Origin: JADMIH01 sp036399775
Lineage (GTDB): Bacteria > Chloroflexota > Chloroflexia > QHBQ01 > JADMIH01
DNA length: 64,000 bases
Direction: 5' to 3'
Assembly (NCBI GenBank): GCA_036399775.1
Contig: DASWMJ010000084.1
Span: forward strand, 186,001 to 250,000
The notes under the pieces were generated by a model. The model saw only the letters and a program-made list of their open reading frames with translations. It did no database searches and had not been told where the DNA came from. Position numbers and translations under genes: made by a program. Within the stretch, counting starts at the first letter, position 1. Every line of letters begins with the position of its first letter. Below, in pieces: positions 23,745 to 31,329 of the stretch.

Positions 23745-26642
23745 TCAATCCAGGCGCTGGACTACATGAATAGGCTGCCTCCGCCCACCAAGTCGGTGCT
23801 TTACGCGGCCCCAGGCCAGCAACCCCAGCATCACTACAAGCCCCACCACTGTCAGGACAGCCCCCAGCCGGAACGACGCGGGCGCGTACACGAAGCGTAC
23901 CACGTGCTCCCCGGCAGGCACGTACACCGCGCGTAGAGCGTGGTCTGCCGTGATTATCTGCGTCGACTGTCCGTCTACGCTCGCCTCCCAGCCTGGAAAG
24001 TCAAGGTCGCTCAAAATTAGCAGCCCGGCCTGGTTGCTGCGTGTGCTGATGCGTACATCTTCAGTCTTATAAGTTGTAATTGTAACCGAGTCATGCGAAG
24101 GCTCGCTGTCCCCTAACCCCTGACCCCTGACCCCTAACCCCTCGGATAGGATAGCGGTGCCCGCCCTGTCGAACGACGGGTCGCGCAGGCGGCTTATCCT
24201 GGTTGCGGCATCGGGTTCCACCTGGACGTGGTGGGCCAGCCATGCGCGGGGCAGCGCCTGCCGGTTCTCGTAGACGCTGGCGGCATCTTTACCCCCGTCG
24301 AGCACCTTCACGAACCAGGGCTTTTCGACATCCGCGAGAAATAGCGTGCGGAACGCCAGGTCGCCCTCAAAAGGCGCTCCCCCATTCATACGCCCCCCTT
24401 CCTGGTAGGCGTCGTCCTTGCTGTACCAGAGAGTCGCCGCCGTTTCGGGCGTGGCCTCCGGCGCGTCGAAGTAGATGTAGAATTGCCGGTTGTTCGCCTG
24501 CTTGATGGGCGGGAAGGTGATATTCCACCAGCTATTATCCGCGAACTCCGACGGGTCAAGCCGCACGGCAGCCAGGTCGGTTGTGCCTGTGATGCCGTCC
24601 TTCAGGTGGAAGACCAGGGGCGACAGCGCCTCTCTCCCATATTTCGCGGCGAGCACCTGTATCCCCGCGAGGTTATCTGCCTGCGAAGTAAAGGTCTGTC
24701 CCGGCTGAGTTTTGCCCGCGATCTCGCCTACAGTAACGCCGCTACTCGCCTCCTGGCGCACATCTACCACGTAGTTGGGGTCGTCGCCGGGTGCCGACAT
24801 CACGTAGCGCACGTTTAGCAAGTCGAGCATACGGGAGGTGTTGAACCTGCCCGGCGTGGCGCGCATGCCGCCGGGAGCCGCCCGCACCGCCAACTCTACG
24901 TATAGCCTGGGGTCAAGCGCATCGTAGCCGCGCAGGTCAGACAGGCCGTAGACAAGGTTGATGTTGGGCATGAACACGCCGACCGGCCCCGCCCCTCCCG
25001 CGATGACACGGAAAGGTCCATCCTCTTGCTTCTGCTGCTCCTGCAAGAATCGCGTGGCCGCTGTTTGGGGGTAATACTCCTCGCGTGTCACCGAGGGGTT
25101 GTAACCGGCGTGCGCCAGCCAGAGGTCGGCCAGCAACACTATTGGCACCAGGGACATGGCAGGGCGAGCTATGCGCGGCCTGATTGCCCACAAAGCGACC
25201 ACCACGCCCAAAGCCACTCCACAAACGGCTATAACCACAGCCGCCCGCCACAGCGCTTCTTGCCATACCACGTTCGGTTGCTGGGAGTTCGGCGGCACCC
25301 CGAAGAAGTCATGCGCCCATAGAGCGGGCACAGCCACCCCTACAGCCAGCAAAACTCCAACACACAACGCCAGCCCGACCGCAAACCGGCGGCGCTGTTC
25401 CGGCAGCCACCCCAAGACAGCCTCAATGCCTAACGCCGCCAGCAAGCTCAACGCGAATTGCGCTACCAACACCATGCGCGTGTTTAGCAACAGGCTCATC
25501 CCCGGCAGCGCAAGCGCCACGTCATACAGCACCGGTGCATGGTAGGCCACGCCGAGCGCCAAGACCGCCAGCGCCGCCAGAAGGAAGGCCATCCTCCTTT
25601 TCAGCCTATCCCCGGCGAAGAGCGCAAAGGGCACGAGGAAGAGAGTCATGATGCCTATGTAGTTATGCGACTCGTTATAGTTTATCTCGGTGCCCCACCA
25701 CGTATGGCGGGCCGGGTTGCCCCACAGGTTGGGGGCGAAAGTGGTCCAGGCGTACTCTATGGGCAGCGAAAGGCCGCCTGCCGCCTGGCGTTCGCTTCGC
25801 CTCAACAGCGCCATGCTCTCGCCCGAATACTCTATGAAGGGGAATAATTGGATGGCGGCTATCGTAGCCCCTAGCCCGCACGCTATAACCCACAGCCCCA
25901 GCGTGCGCGCCAGCCGCCCCACCTGGCGCGGCGCGGTCTGCCAGGCATGGAACAGGGCAAAGAGGCCGGTTGCCAGCATGACGTGGTAGGCCGTTTGCAG
26001 GTGCCCCGCCAGCAACATGAGGGCAACAATCCCCGCGAGCAGGGCTAACCGGTGGGCGCTCGGCTGGCTTATCAGGTGGGACGTGGCCCACCACACCCAG
26101 GGCAGCCACATCGCCGTCGCGGTCAGCGGGTAGAGGAGCCATACCGTCATGGCCGCCCCACAGGTAAAAGCCAGGGTTGCGACCGACGCGCCTACAGGCC
26201 CGGCCTTCGCCACCTCTCGCGCCGCCAGGTACATACCCAGCCCCGCGATGAAGAGCTTCAGCCATATCCTCAGGGTGTGCATCCACCCGTCCGGCCAGAG
26301 CAAGTAAAGCCAGTTGAGGGGGAAGAAGATGCCCGACTGGTTGTTGCCTATGAGGGGCGCGCCGAGCATATTGTCGGCGTTCCACAGGGGCAATTCACCG
26401 GCGTGCAATCGCCGTGCGCTGTATTCCAGCCAGGGCTCGAACTGCACCGCGCTGTCAACCAGCAGATCGTTGCTCGGCCCGCGCCAACCGGCAGGCTGCT
26501 CGGCCCGCCAGGGGTAGTAGTTGTAGAGCATGTCGGCGGGCGAGATTATGCGCCCGGTGAATATGGCGGGGCCGAGGAAGAGTGTGGCGAGGAGCGCAGA
26601 GCCTAACACCGCCCAAGCCACTTCTCGGCGGGTTATCTTCAA
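23745..26642 (-). CDS. YfhO-like polytopic membrane protein (glycosyl transfer)
   Basis: A 965-residue protein: about 12 transmembrane helices in the first 520 residues, a large extracytoplasmic part, and a final helix near residue 935 (LTVVGLVVMLGLLAW). The N-terminal pattern PADMLYNYYPWRAEQP with later YSARRLHAGELPLWN is typical of YfhO/GT-C membrane proteins that glycosylate surface polymers. The start is a TTG at 26642 directly after the upstream acyltransferase stop, with AAGGGG before it. A 35-base heptanucleotide array is read in frame near residues 833-845 (EGLGVRGQGLG). It is the third gene of a cell-surface polysaccharide cluster. Confidence 0.8.
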   Translation of the reverse strand: MKITRREVAWAVLGSALLATLFLGPAIFTGRIISPADMLYNYYPWRAEQPAGWRGPSNDLLVDSAVQFEPWLEYSARRLHAGELPLWNADNMLGAPLIGNNQSGIFFPLNWLYLLWPDGWMHTLRIWLKLFIAGLGMYLAAREVAKAGPVGASVATLAFTCGAAMTVWLLYPLTATAMWLPWVWWATSHLISQPSAHRLALLAGIVALMLLAGHLQTAYHVMLATGLFALFHAWQTAPRQVGRLARTLGLWVIACGLGATIAAIQLFPFIEYSGESMALLRRSERQAAGGLSLPIEYAWTTFAPNLWGNPARHTWWGTEINYNESHNYIGIMTLFLVPFALFAGDRLKRRMAFLLAALAVLALGVAYHAPVLYDVALALPGMSLLLNTRMVLVAQFALSLLAALGIEAVLGWLPEQRRRFAVGLALCVGVLLAVGVAVPALWAHDFFGVPPNSQQPNVVWQEALWRAAVVIAVCGVALGVVVALWAIRPRIARPAMSLVPIVLLADLWLAHAGYNPSVTREEYYPQTAATRFLQEQQKQEDGPFRVIAGGAGPVGVFMPNINLVYGLSDLRGYDALDPRLYVELAVRAAPGGMRATPGRFNTSRMLDLLNVRYVMSAPGDDPNYVVDVRQEASSGVTVGEIAGKTQPGQTFTSQADNLAGIQVLAAKYGREALSPLVFHLKDGITGTTDLAAVRLDPSEFADNSWWNITFPPIKQANNRQFYIYFDAPEATPETAATLWYSKDDAYQEGGRMNGGAPFEGDLAFRTLFLADVEKPWFVKVLDGGKDAASVYENRQALPRAWLAHHVQVEPDAATRISRLRDPSFDRAGTAILSEGLGVRGQGLGDSEPSHDSVTITTYKTEDVRISTRSNQAGLLILSDLDFPGWEASVDGQSTQIITADHALRAVYVPAGEHVVRFVYAPASFRLGAVLTVVGLVVMLGLLAWGRVKHRLGGRRQPIHVVQRLD
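24109..24143. repeat. Heptanucleotide array (unit CCCCTGA) inside the YfhO-like gene
   Basis: Five units alternating CCCCTAA and CCCCTGA lie wholly inside the coding frame and are translated without a stop. The same unit occurs at 47083-47113, 42797-42823 and 49748-49776. Confidence 0.85.
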
Positions 26643-27278
26643 CTAGGCCCCTTCGTCCAGGCGCTTGACTATGCGCGCCGGGTTCCCCCCGACCACCACG
26701 TTGGGCGGCACGTCCTTAGTCACTACCGCGCGAAAGCCCACCACCGAGTTGTCCCCTATCGTCACGCCCTTGAGTATGGCCGTCTGCCCGGCTAACCAGA
26801 CGTTCTCACCGATAGTGATAGGCGCGCACACCACCGACGCGTCGTGATCGTGCCTCCTCGCGGGGTCGAGCGGGTGGAAATCGGTGTCTATGATGATGGT
26901 TGAGCTGAGTATGCAGCGCGGGCCGATCCGCACCTGCCTGTACGCCTGTATGCCCGCGCCATTCAAGCGGCAATCGTCACCGATGATGATGCGTGCATCC
27001 GGCGTAAAAGTGATGAGCACGTTCTTCTCGGCATGGCTCCATGCGTTGACGTTGTCCCCGAACACCACCTGTCCCGGCCCCTTGACGACCAGGTTGCCCC
27101 TGCACACAAAGTTGCGCCCAAACCGCACCCGCTTGCTATACTTCGCTTTGTAGAACCGCAACCAAAACGCGCTGATAGCCTTCACCGCGAAAGGCTTGAC
27201 CAGCTTCTTCAACCTGTTGCCCCGGTAGAGTTGGATGGCGATCCTTGCCGGACCACCCGCGCTGGCCTGGTCAATCAC
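26643..27278 (-). CDS. Hexapeptide-repeat (left-handed beta-helix) acyltransferase
   Basis: A 211-residue O-acetyltransferase of the WbbJ/LbH type. From residue about 70 the I-G-D-N-C hexapeptide rhythm is clear (IIIGDDCRLNGAGI, IGPRCILSSTIIID), ending in the diagnostic VGFRAVVTKDVPPNVVVGG and PARIV. Such enzymes acetylate sugars of surface polysaccharides. The start is a GTG at 27278, overlapping the end of the glycosyltransferase gene by 8 bases; the stop abuts the YfhO-like start. The three genes are thus tightly coupled. Confidence 0.88.
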   Translation of the reverse strand: MIDQASAGGPARIAIQLYRGNRLKKLVKPFAVKAISAFWLRFYKAKYSKRVRFGRNFVCRGNLVVKGPGQVVFGDNVNAWSHAEKNVLITFTPDARIIIGDDCRLNGAGIQAYRQVRIGPRCILSSTIIIDTDFHPLDPARRHDHDASVVCAPITIGENVWLAGQTAILKGVTIGDNSVVGFRAVVTKDVPPNVVVGGNPARIVKRLDEGA

Positions 27279-28542
27279 CCAGCGCCTCCTGGGGAGCGTC
27301 GCTTATGCGCAGCATGGCGGTGTTGGGCGCTCTCTTGCCTGCTCTGCGCGCACTAGCCCTCTCGTATACGGCCTCTATACGGTCAATGGCGGCATCCCAC
27401 GATAGCCTTGCGACGCACTCCTGCCGGAGCTTCGCGCCCACCTCCCTGTAGCGCCCTGGATCATCCAGGGCCTGCCGCAGCTTCTCGGCCAGCGAGCGCG
27501 AGTTGCCCCGCTCCGCGTAAACACCCAACGACCCCAGGTACTCGCGGCTCACGGGCGTATCGAAGGCCACTACCGGCAGCCCCATCGCCATGTAGTTGCC
27601 TATCTTCCCGGCACCCTCCGTCTCCGACAGCTTGGGCGCTACCGCCACGTCCCCTACGGCAAGGTAACGGGGGGCGTCTGTGTAGGGTATGCGGCCAGGG
27701 AAAGAGACGCACCCGTTGAGGCCGAGCCTGTCGGCCTGCCCTCGATAGCTGTCCACGCCTGGGAAGCCCATCACCAGGAACTGCACGTCGCGCATGCCCC
27801 ACTCGTTTACCATGATGGCGGCGGCTTCCAGCAGCAGGTCGGTGCCCTGGTAAGGCGCGAGCAGCCCCAGGTAGACCACCACGCGCCGCCCGGCGGGTAT
27901 CCCCAGCGACTGCTTAAGCGCCACGCTTGCCGCACGCTCCATGCCGGTAGCGGGCGGGGAGAAGGTCTCGGTGTTCACCGCGTCGGCCACCGTCGAGATA
28001 CGGTCTGAGTAGTCGCCAGTGCGCGCTCGCAGCCCGATTTCGGCATTGTGCGAAGAGGTGATGATAGCGTCGGCTGACCTGTCGATGCGCGCCTCCAACC
28101 ATTTGAGAGGGCGCAAAAGTGGGGATTTCTCACGGATGAAACGGTGGTCGAGCATCTCGGCGGTCATGCTCCCTTGGTAATCGAACACCAGGGGCACGCG
28201 GTGTGCCTGCCGCACGGTCCACCCCAGCAGCGCGCCCTCGTGTATGTGGGCATGCACCACGTCAGGTTTGAAGGCTCGCGCCGCCCGCTGCACCGTCGCC
28301 GCCAGCGCCACGTCAAAATATAGCTTGTGGCGCGACGATCCGACCATCACGCCCTGCTTCCAGGGCACGTCAACTGAGCGCCTGATATTGACGCCCGGCA
28401 CGTTGTCGCCCATGTGGTAGGTGCAGAGGAGGACGGCATGCCCGCGCCGCTGGAGGTGTACGGTCTCCTCCAGAATGCGGACGTGCGCGCCATAATCGGA
28501 GAAAAACGAAGTGGGGGCGATTGTTAATATGCGGTAGGGCAA
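27271..28542 (-). CDS. GT4-family glycosyltransferase
   Basis: A 423-residue GT-B-fold enzyme. The N-terminal acceptor domain has VVHAHIHEGALLGW. The C-terminal donor domain has VVYLGLLAPYQGTDLLLEAA and the acidic donor loop PKLSETEGAGKIGNYMAMG followed by LPVVAFDTP. GT4 enzymes transfer sugars from nucleotide donors; the sugar cannot be told. The start is a TTG at 28542 with a GAGAG site. It is the first gene of the cluster that continues with the acyltransferase and YfhO-like protein. Confidence 0.9.
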   Translation of the reverse strand: MPYRILTIAPTSFFSDYGAHVRILEETVHLQRRGHAVLLCTYHMGDNVPGVNIRRSVDVPWKQGVMVGSSRHKLYFDVALAATVQRAARAFKPDVVHAHIHEGALLGWTVRQAHRVPLVFDYQGSMTAEMLDHRFIREKSPLLRPLKWLEARIDRSADAIITSSHNAEIGLRARTGDYSDRISTVADAVNTETFSPPATGMERAASVALKQSLGIPAGRRVVVYLGLLAPYQGTDLLLEAAAIMVNEWGMRDVQFLVMGFPGVDSYRGQADRLGLNGCVSFPGRIPYTDAPRYLAVGDVAVAPKLSETEGAGKIGNYMAMGLPVVAFDTPVSREYLGSLGVYAERGNSRSLAEKLRQALDDPGRYREVGAKLRQECVARLSWDAAIDRIEAVYERASARRAGKRAPNTAMLRISDAPQEALGD

Positions 28543-28628
28543 TAATCTCTCGCTAATCTAGCTCTGTCTTCTGCCTGCCATTATATTGCCGCCTTTGTAG
28601 AGGTGTCAAATTGTGCGGTACGCATGAC

Positions 28629-28746
28629 GAAACCGCCAAGACGCAAAGGTCGCCAAGTACCCGCCAAGCAATTGTGTTAAGTATGAGGCAGGAGAACAGT
28701 GGTTGTGTGACCAGGCCCATAAAATACTTGGCGTCTTGGCGGTTTC
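28629..28746. repeat. 16-bp perfect inverted repeat with long loop
   Basis: 28629-28644 (GAAACCGCCAAGACGC) and 28731-28746 are perfect complements. The arms belong to the same CGCAAAG/GCCAAG family of intergenic tracts seen at 18074 and 19880. It lies between the divergent glycosyltransferase and PrsW genes. Confidence 0.75.
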
Positions 28747-28771
28747 CTTCACCGCTCCGGCTTAGATAAGT

Positions 28772-28800
28772 TTGCCCCTGGCCTGGGCAACTGCTATAAT
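28772..28800 (+). promoter_or_regulatory. Probable sigma-70 promoter for the prsW-like gene
   Basis: TTGCCC (28772-28777), a 17-base spacer and a perfect TATAAT (28795-28800), 36 bases upstream of the ATG. The transcript start would be near 28807. Confidence 0.65.
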
Positions 28801-28836
28801 CCTATCACTTTGACCGTTGAGGTTGTGGCCGGATAG

Positions 28837-29916
28837 ATGGACCTCTTCTCTGTGATATTGCTGGCGTCGGTGCTGGCGCTTATACCTACCATCCTATATG
28901 CCCTCTTTATTTGGTGGCTGGACCGCTACGAGAAGGAGCCACTACCCCTGCTGCTCGTGGCCTTCGTGTGGGGAGCTGTGCCCGCCATAGTGCTGGCGCT
29001 GGTGCTGGAGATCGGGGCGGATATACCCCTGCAACAAATAGTGCTGGTCGAAGAAGCGCGCGATGTCACGTCGGCCAGCCTCATCGCGCCCATAGTGGAG
29101 GAGGCGGTAAAGGCCATAATACTGGTTGTGCTCTTCCTGGCGTACCGGCGCGAGTTCGACAACGTGCTCGACGGCGTGGTATACGGCGCGATGGTGGGCC
29201 TCGGTTTCGCCTTTGTAGAAAACATCCTCTACTTCCAGTCAGCCGCCTACGAGGACGTGCCGGAGGGGGGCACGCCCAACATCGAGGGCATGCTGACGCT
29301 GTGGGTGCTGCGCGCAGGCATATTCGGCCTGAACCACAGCATGTTCACGGCTTTCACGGGGGCGGCGTTGGGCCTGGCGCGCTCGCTCAAGCGGGGTTGG
29401 CAGCGTGGGTTGGTGCCCGCGATTGGCCTGGGTGCCGCCATGATATTTCACGGCCTGCACAACGGCCTCACCAGCGCGGTAGGCATTCTCGCGGGCGATG
29501 AAACGGGCGGTGAGTTGATCCTGGGTGCCTGCTTGGGCACGCTGATAAGCGACTACGGAGGCGTACTGCTCATACTCGTGGTGGCTATCGTGTCGAGCCT
29601 GCGCGAATCGCACGTCATCAAGGAGTGCTTGTGGGAGGAGGTATCGCTGGGGCGCATCACCTCCGACGAATACAACGCGCTCATATCGGGCGGCAGGCGT
29701 TGGAGCATACGCTGGACCGTCCTCTTCTCGTCCGGCTTCCGGCGCTGGCGACAGATAGGCAGCTTCTTCGACCTGTCAACGGAACTGGCCTTCCGCAAGC
29801 ACCGCATGCACGACGGCGACCCCATCCACCAGAACATCTCCGCCCGCGACGTGGCCCGCCTGCGCCAGCAGATAGACAATCTCAAGGCGGACATAGTCTT
29901 TGCGGCAGGCGCTTAA
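28837..29916 (+). CDS. PrsW-family intramembrane protease
   Basis: A 359-residue polytopic protein with 7-8 helices in the first 250 residues and a cytoplasmic C-terminus. The PrsW/CPBP-type catalytic elements are visible: EE at 88-89 followed by K92 (PIVEEAVKA), GFAFVENILYF near 124-134, LNHSMFTAF and FHGLHNG. PrsW enzymes cut membrane-bound regulators such as anti-sigma factors. No such target is encoded next to it, so the substrate is unknown. It is probably transcribed with the downstream DUF1622 and hydrolase genes. Confidence 0.88.
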   Translation: MDLFSVILLASVLALIPTILYALFIWWLDRYEKEPLPLLLVAFVWGAVPAIVLALVLEIGADIPLQQIVLVEEARDVTSASLIAPIVEEAVKAIILVVLFLAYRREFDNVLDGVVYGAMVGLGFAFVENILYFQSAAYEDVPEGGTPNIEGMLTLWVLRAGIFGLNHSMFTAFTGAALGLARSLKRGWQRGLVPAIGLGAAMIFHGLHNGLTSAVGILAGDETGGELILGACLGTLISDYGGVLLILVVAIVSSLRESHVIKECLWEEVSLGRITSDEYNALISGGRRWSIRWTVLFSSGFRRWRQIGSFFDLSTELAFRKHRMHDGDPIHQNISARDVARLRQQIDNLKADIVFAAGA

Positions 29917-29954
29917 CTCCACCCTGGCCCTGAACAAGAGCAAGTTATAAGTGA

Positions 29955-30341
29955 GTGAGCCTGATGGTAGAAGATGCCCTACGCTGGGGAGCGCAGATAG
30001 TTGCCCTGGTCGCGGAGGCGGCGGGCGTTGTCATAGCCGCCATCGGCATAGTGCGCGCGCTCGTCAGCTACGTAGTAGACATGGTCAGGGAGCGGGGCGC
30101 ACCCAGGAGCCAGCAGACCCGTCTCGACCTGGGCCGCGCCCTGGCCCTCTCGCTTGAGTTGCTGCTGGCAGCCGATATAGTACGCACAGCCATCGCGCCC
30201 ACCTGGGAGGAGATCGGCCAGCTTGCGGCCATCGTCGCTATACGTACCGTGCTCAACTTCTTCCTCCAAAGGGAGATCAACCAGGAACAGGATATGCTCC
30301 AGCGCGAGGTAGAAGTTAGAAATCAGAAATTAGATGCCTAA
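29955..30341 (+). CDS. DUF1622 membrane protein
   Basis: A 128-residue protein with two to three helices. The pattern ALRWGAQIVALVAEAAGVVI, RLDLGRALALSLELLLAADI and AIRTVLNFFLQREI is characteristic of DUF1622, a family of unknown function. The start was taken as GTG at 29955; an ATG three codons on is possible. Its last residues (EVRNQKLDA) are encoded by a heptanucleotide array, and the TAA overlaps the next gene's first codons. Confidence 0.85.
   Translation: MSLMVEDALRWGAQIVALVAEAAGVVIAAIGIVRALVSYVVDMVRERGAPRSQQTRLDLGRALALSLELLLAADIVRTAIAPTWEEIGQLAAIVAIRTVLNFFLQREINQEQDMLQREVEVRNQKLDA
30311..30335. repeat. Heptanucleotide array (unit AGAAATT) at a gene junction
   Basis: Three to four units (AGAAGTT, AGAAATC, AGAAATT, AGA) form the end of the DUF1622 reading frame and contain the ATG of the next gene. 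Confidence 0.75.
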
Positions 30342-31308
30342 GGCCACCATCCCTCTAAAACTCCTGGCAGGTGCGGCGGTAGGGGTCGCTTTTTGGGCGG
30401 CACGCCGTATCGCCTACGCGCCACCCAATGCGGATGTTGCCGCCCGCGCCCATGACGCTGCCCGCTCTGGGCCATGGCGTCACAACTACGCTACGGTCAA
30501 TGGCGTGCGCCTGCATTACGCAGAGGTAGGTAGCGGGTCGCTTGTGATACTGCTACACGGCTTCCCACAATGCTGGTATGAGTGGCGGTACGTCATACCC
30601 CGCCTGGCGGAGCATTTCCACGTCGTCGCGCCCGATATGCGTGGCTACAACGAGAGCGACAAGCCCGCAGGCATAGCATCCTACACCATAAAGGCCCTTA
30701 CCCAAGATATAGCCTCACTTGTCGAGGCGCTTGGCGAAGAGAGGGCGCATATCGTGGGGCACGACTGGGGAGGAGGCGTGGCCTGGGGGTTGGGTATGCA
30801 GCATTCGCATCGGGTGGACAGGCTGGTAATAATCAACTCACCTCACCCCGCCGCGTTCGAGCGTGAACTGAAGAAGGGCAGGCAACTCCTCCGAAGCTGG
30901 TACATCTTCTTCTTCCAATTGCCCTTGCTGCCCGAAGCATCCATGCGCCTTAACCTGCGGCGCAACCTACCGAACAGCGCCCAGGTGCCAGGTGCCTTCC
31001 CCGAAGAAGCCCTGGATGTGTACGAGAACGCCATCTCCCAGCCGGGCGCGGCTACGGCAATGATCAACTACTACCGCGCCGTATTCCACAACGCGCCAGC
31101 CGCCCGCCGCCTGATGCGCACTATTACCCGCCCGACCATGCTTCTCTGGGGCATGAAAGATTTCGCCCTCGTCCCCGAACTCACCGAGGGGCTAGAAAAG
31201 TGGGTGCCCGACCTCCACATCGAGCGCGTTGAGGAGAGTGGGCATTGGCTGCCGGAGGAGAAGCCTGGGGTGGTAGCGGACGCGCTGCTCGACTTCTTGC
31301 TCGGCTAA
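30334..31308 (+). CDS. Alpha/beta hydrolase, epoxide-hydrolase-like
   Basis: A 324-residue enzyme with an N-terminal membrane-proximal helix (residues 8-24). The oxyanion motif is LLHGFPQCWYEW. The nucleophile is Asp144 in GHDWGGGVAW, an Asp-nucleophile elbow as in epoxide hydrolases and dehalogenases. The acid is Asp276 (GMKDFAL) and the base His304 (ESGHWLPEE). A cap tyrosine is likely in NYYRAVF. The natural substrate cannot be read from the sequence. The ATG overlaps the end of the DUF1622 gene by 8 bases. Confidence 0.88.
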   Translation: MPKATIPLKLLAGAAVGVAFWAARRIAYAPPNADVAARAHDAARSGPWRHNYATVNGVRLHYAEVGSGSLVILLHGFPQCWYEWRYVIPRLAEHFHVVAPDMRGYNESDKPAGIASYTIKALTQDIASLVEALGEERAHIVGHDWGGGVAWGLGMQHSHRVDRLVIINSPHPAAFERELKKGRQLLRSWYIFFFQLPLLPEASMRLNLRRNLPNSAQVPGAFPEEALDVYENAISQPGAATAMINYYRAVFHNAPAARRLMRTITRPTMLLWGMKDFALVPELTEGLEKWVPDLHIERVEESGHWLPEEKPGVVADALLDFLLG

Positions 31309-31329
31309 AGAACCCACCTAATCTTGATC

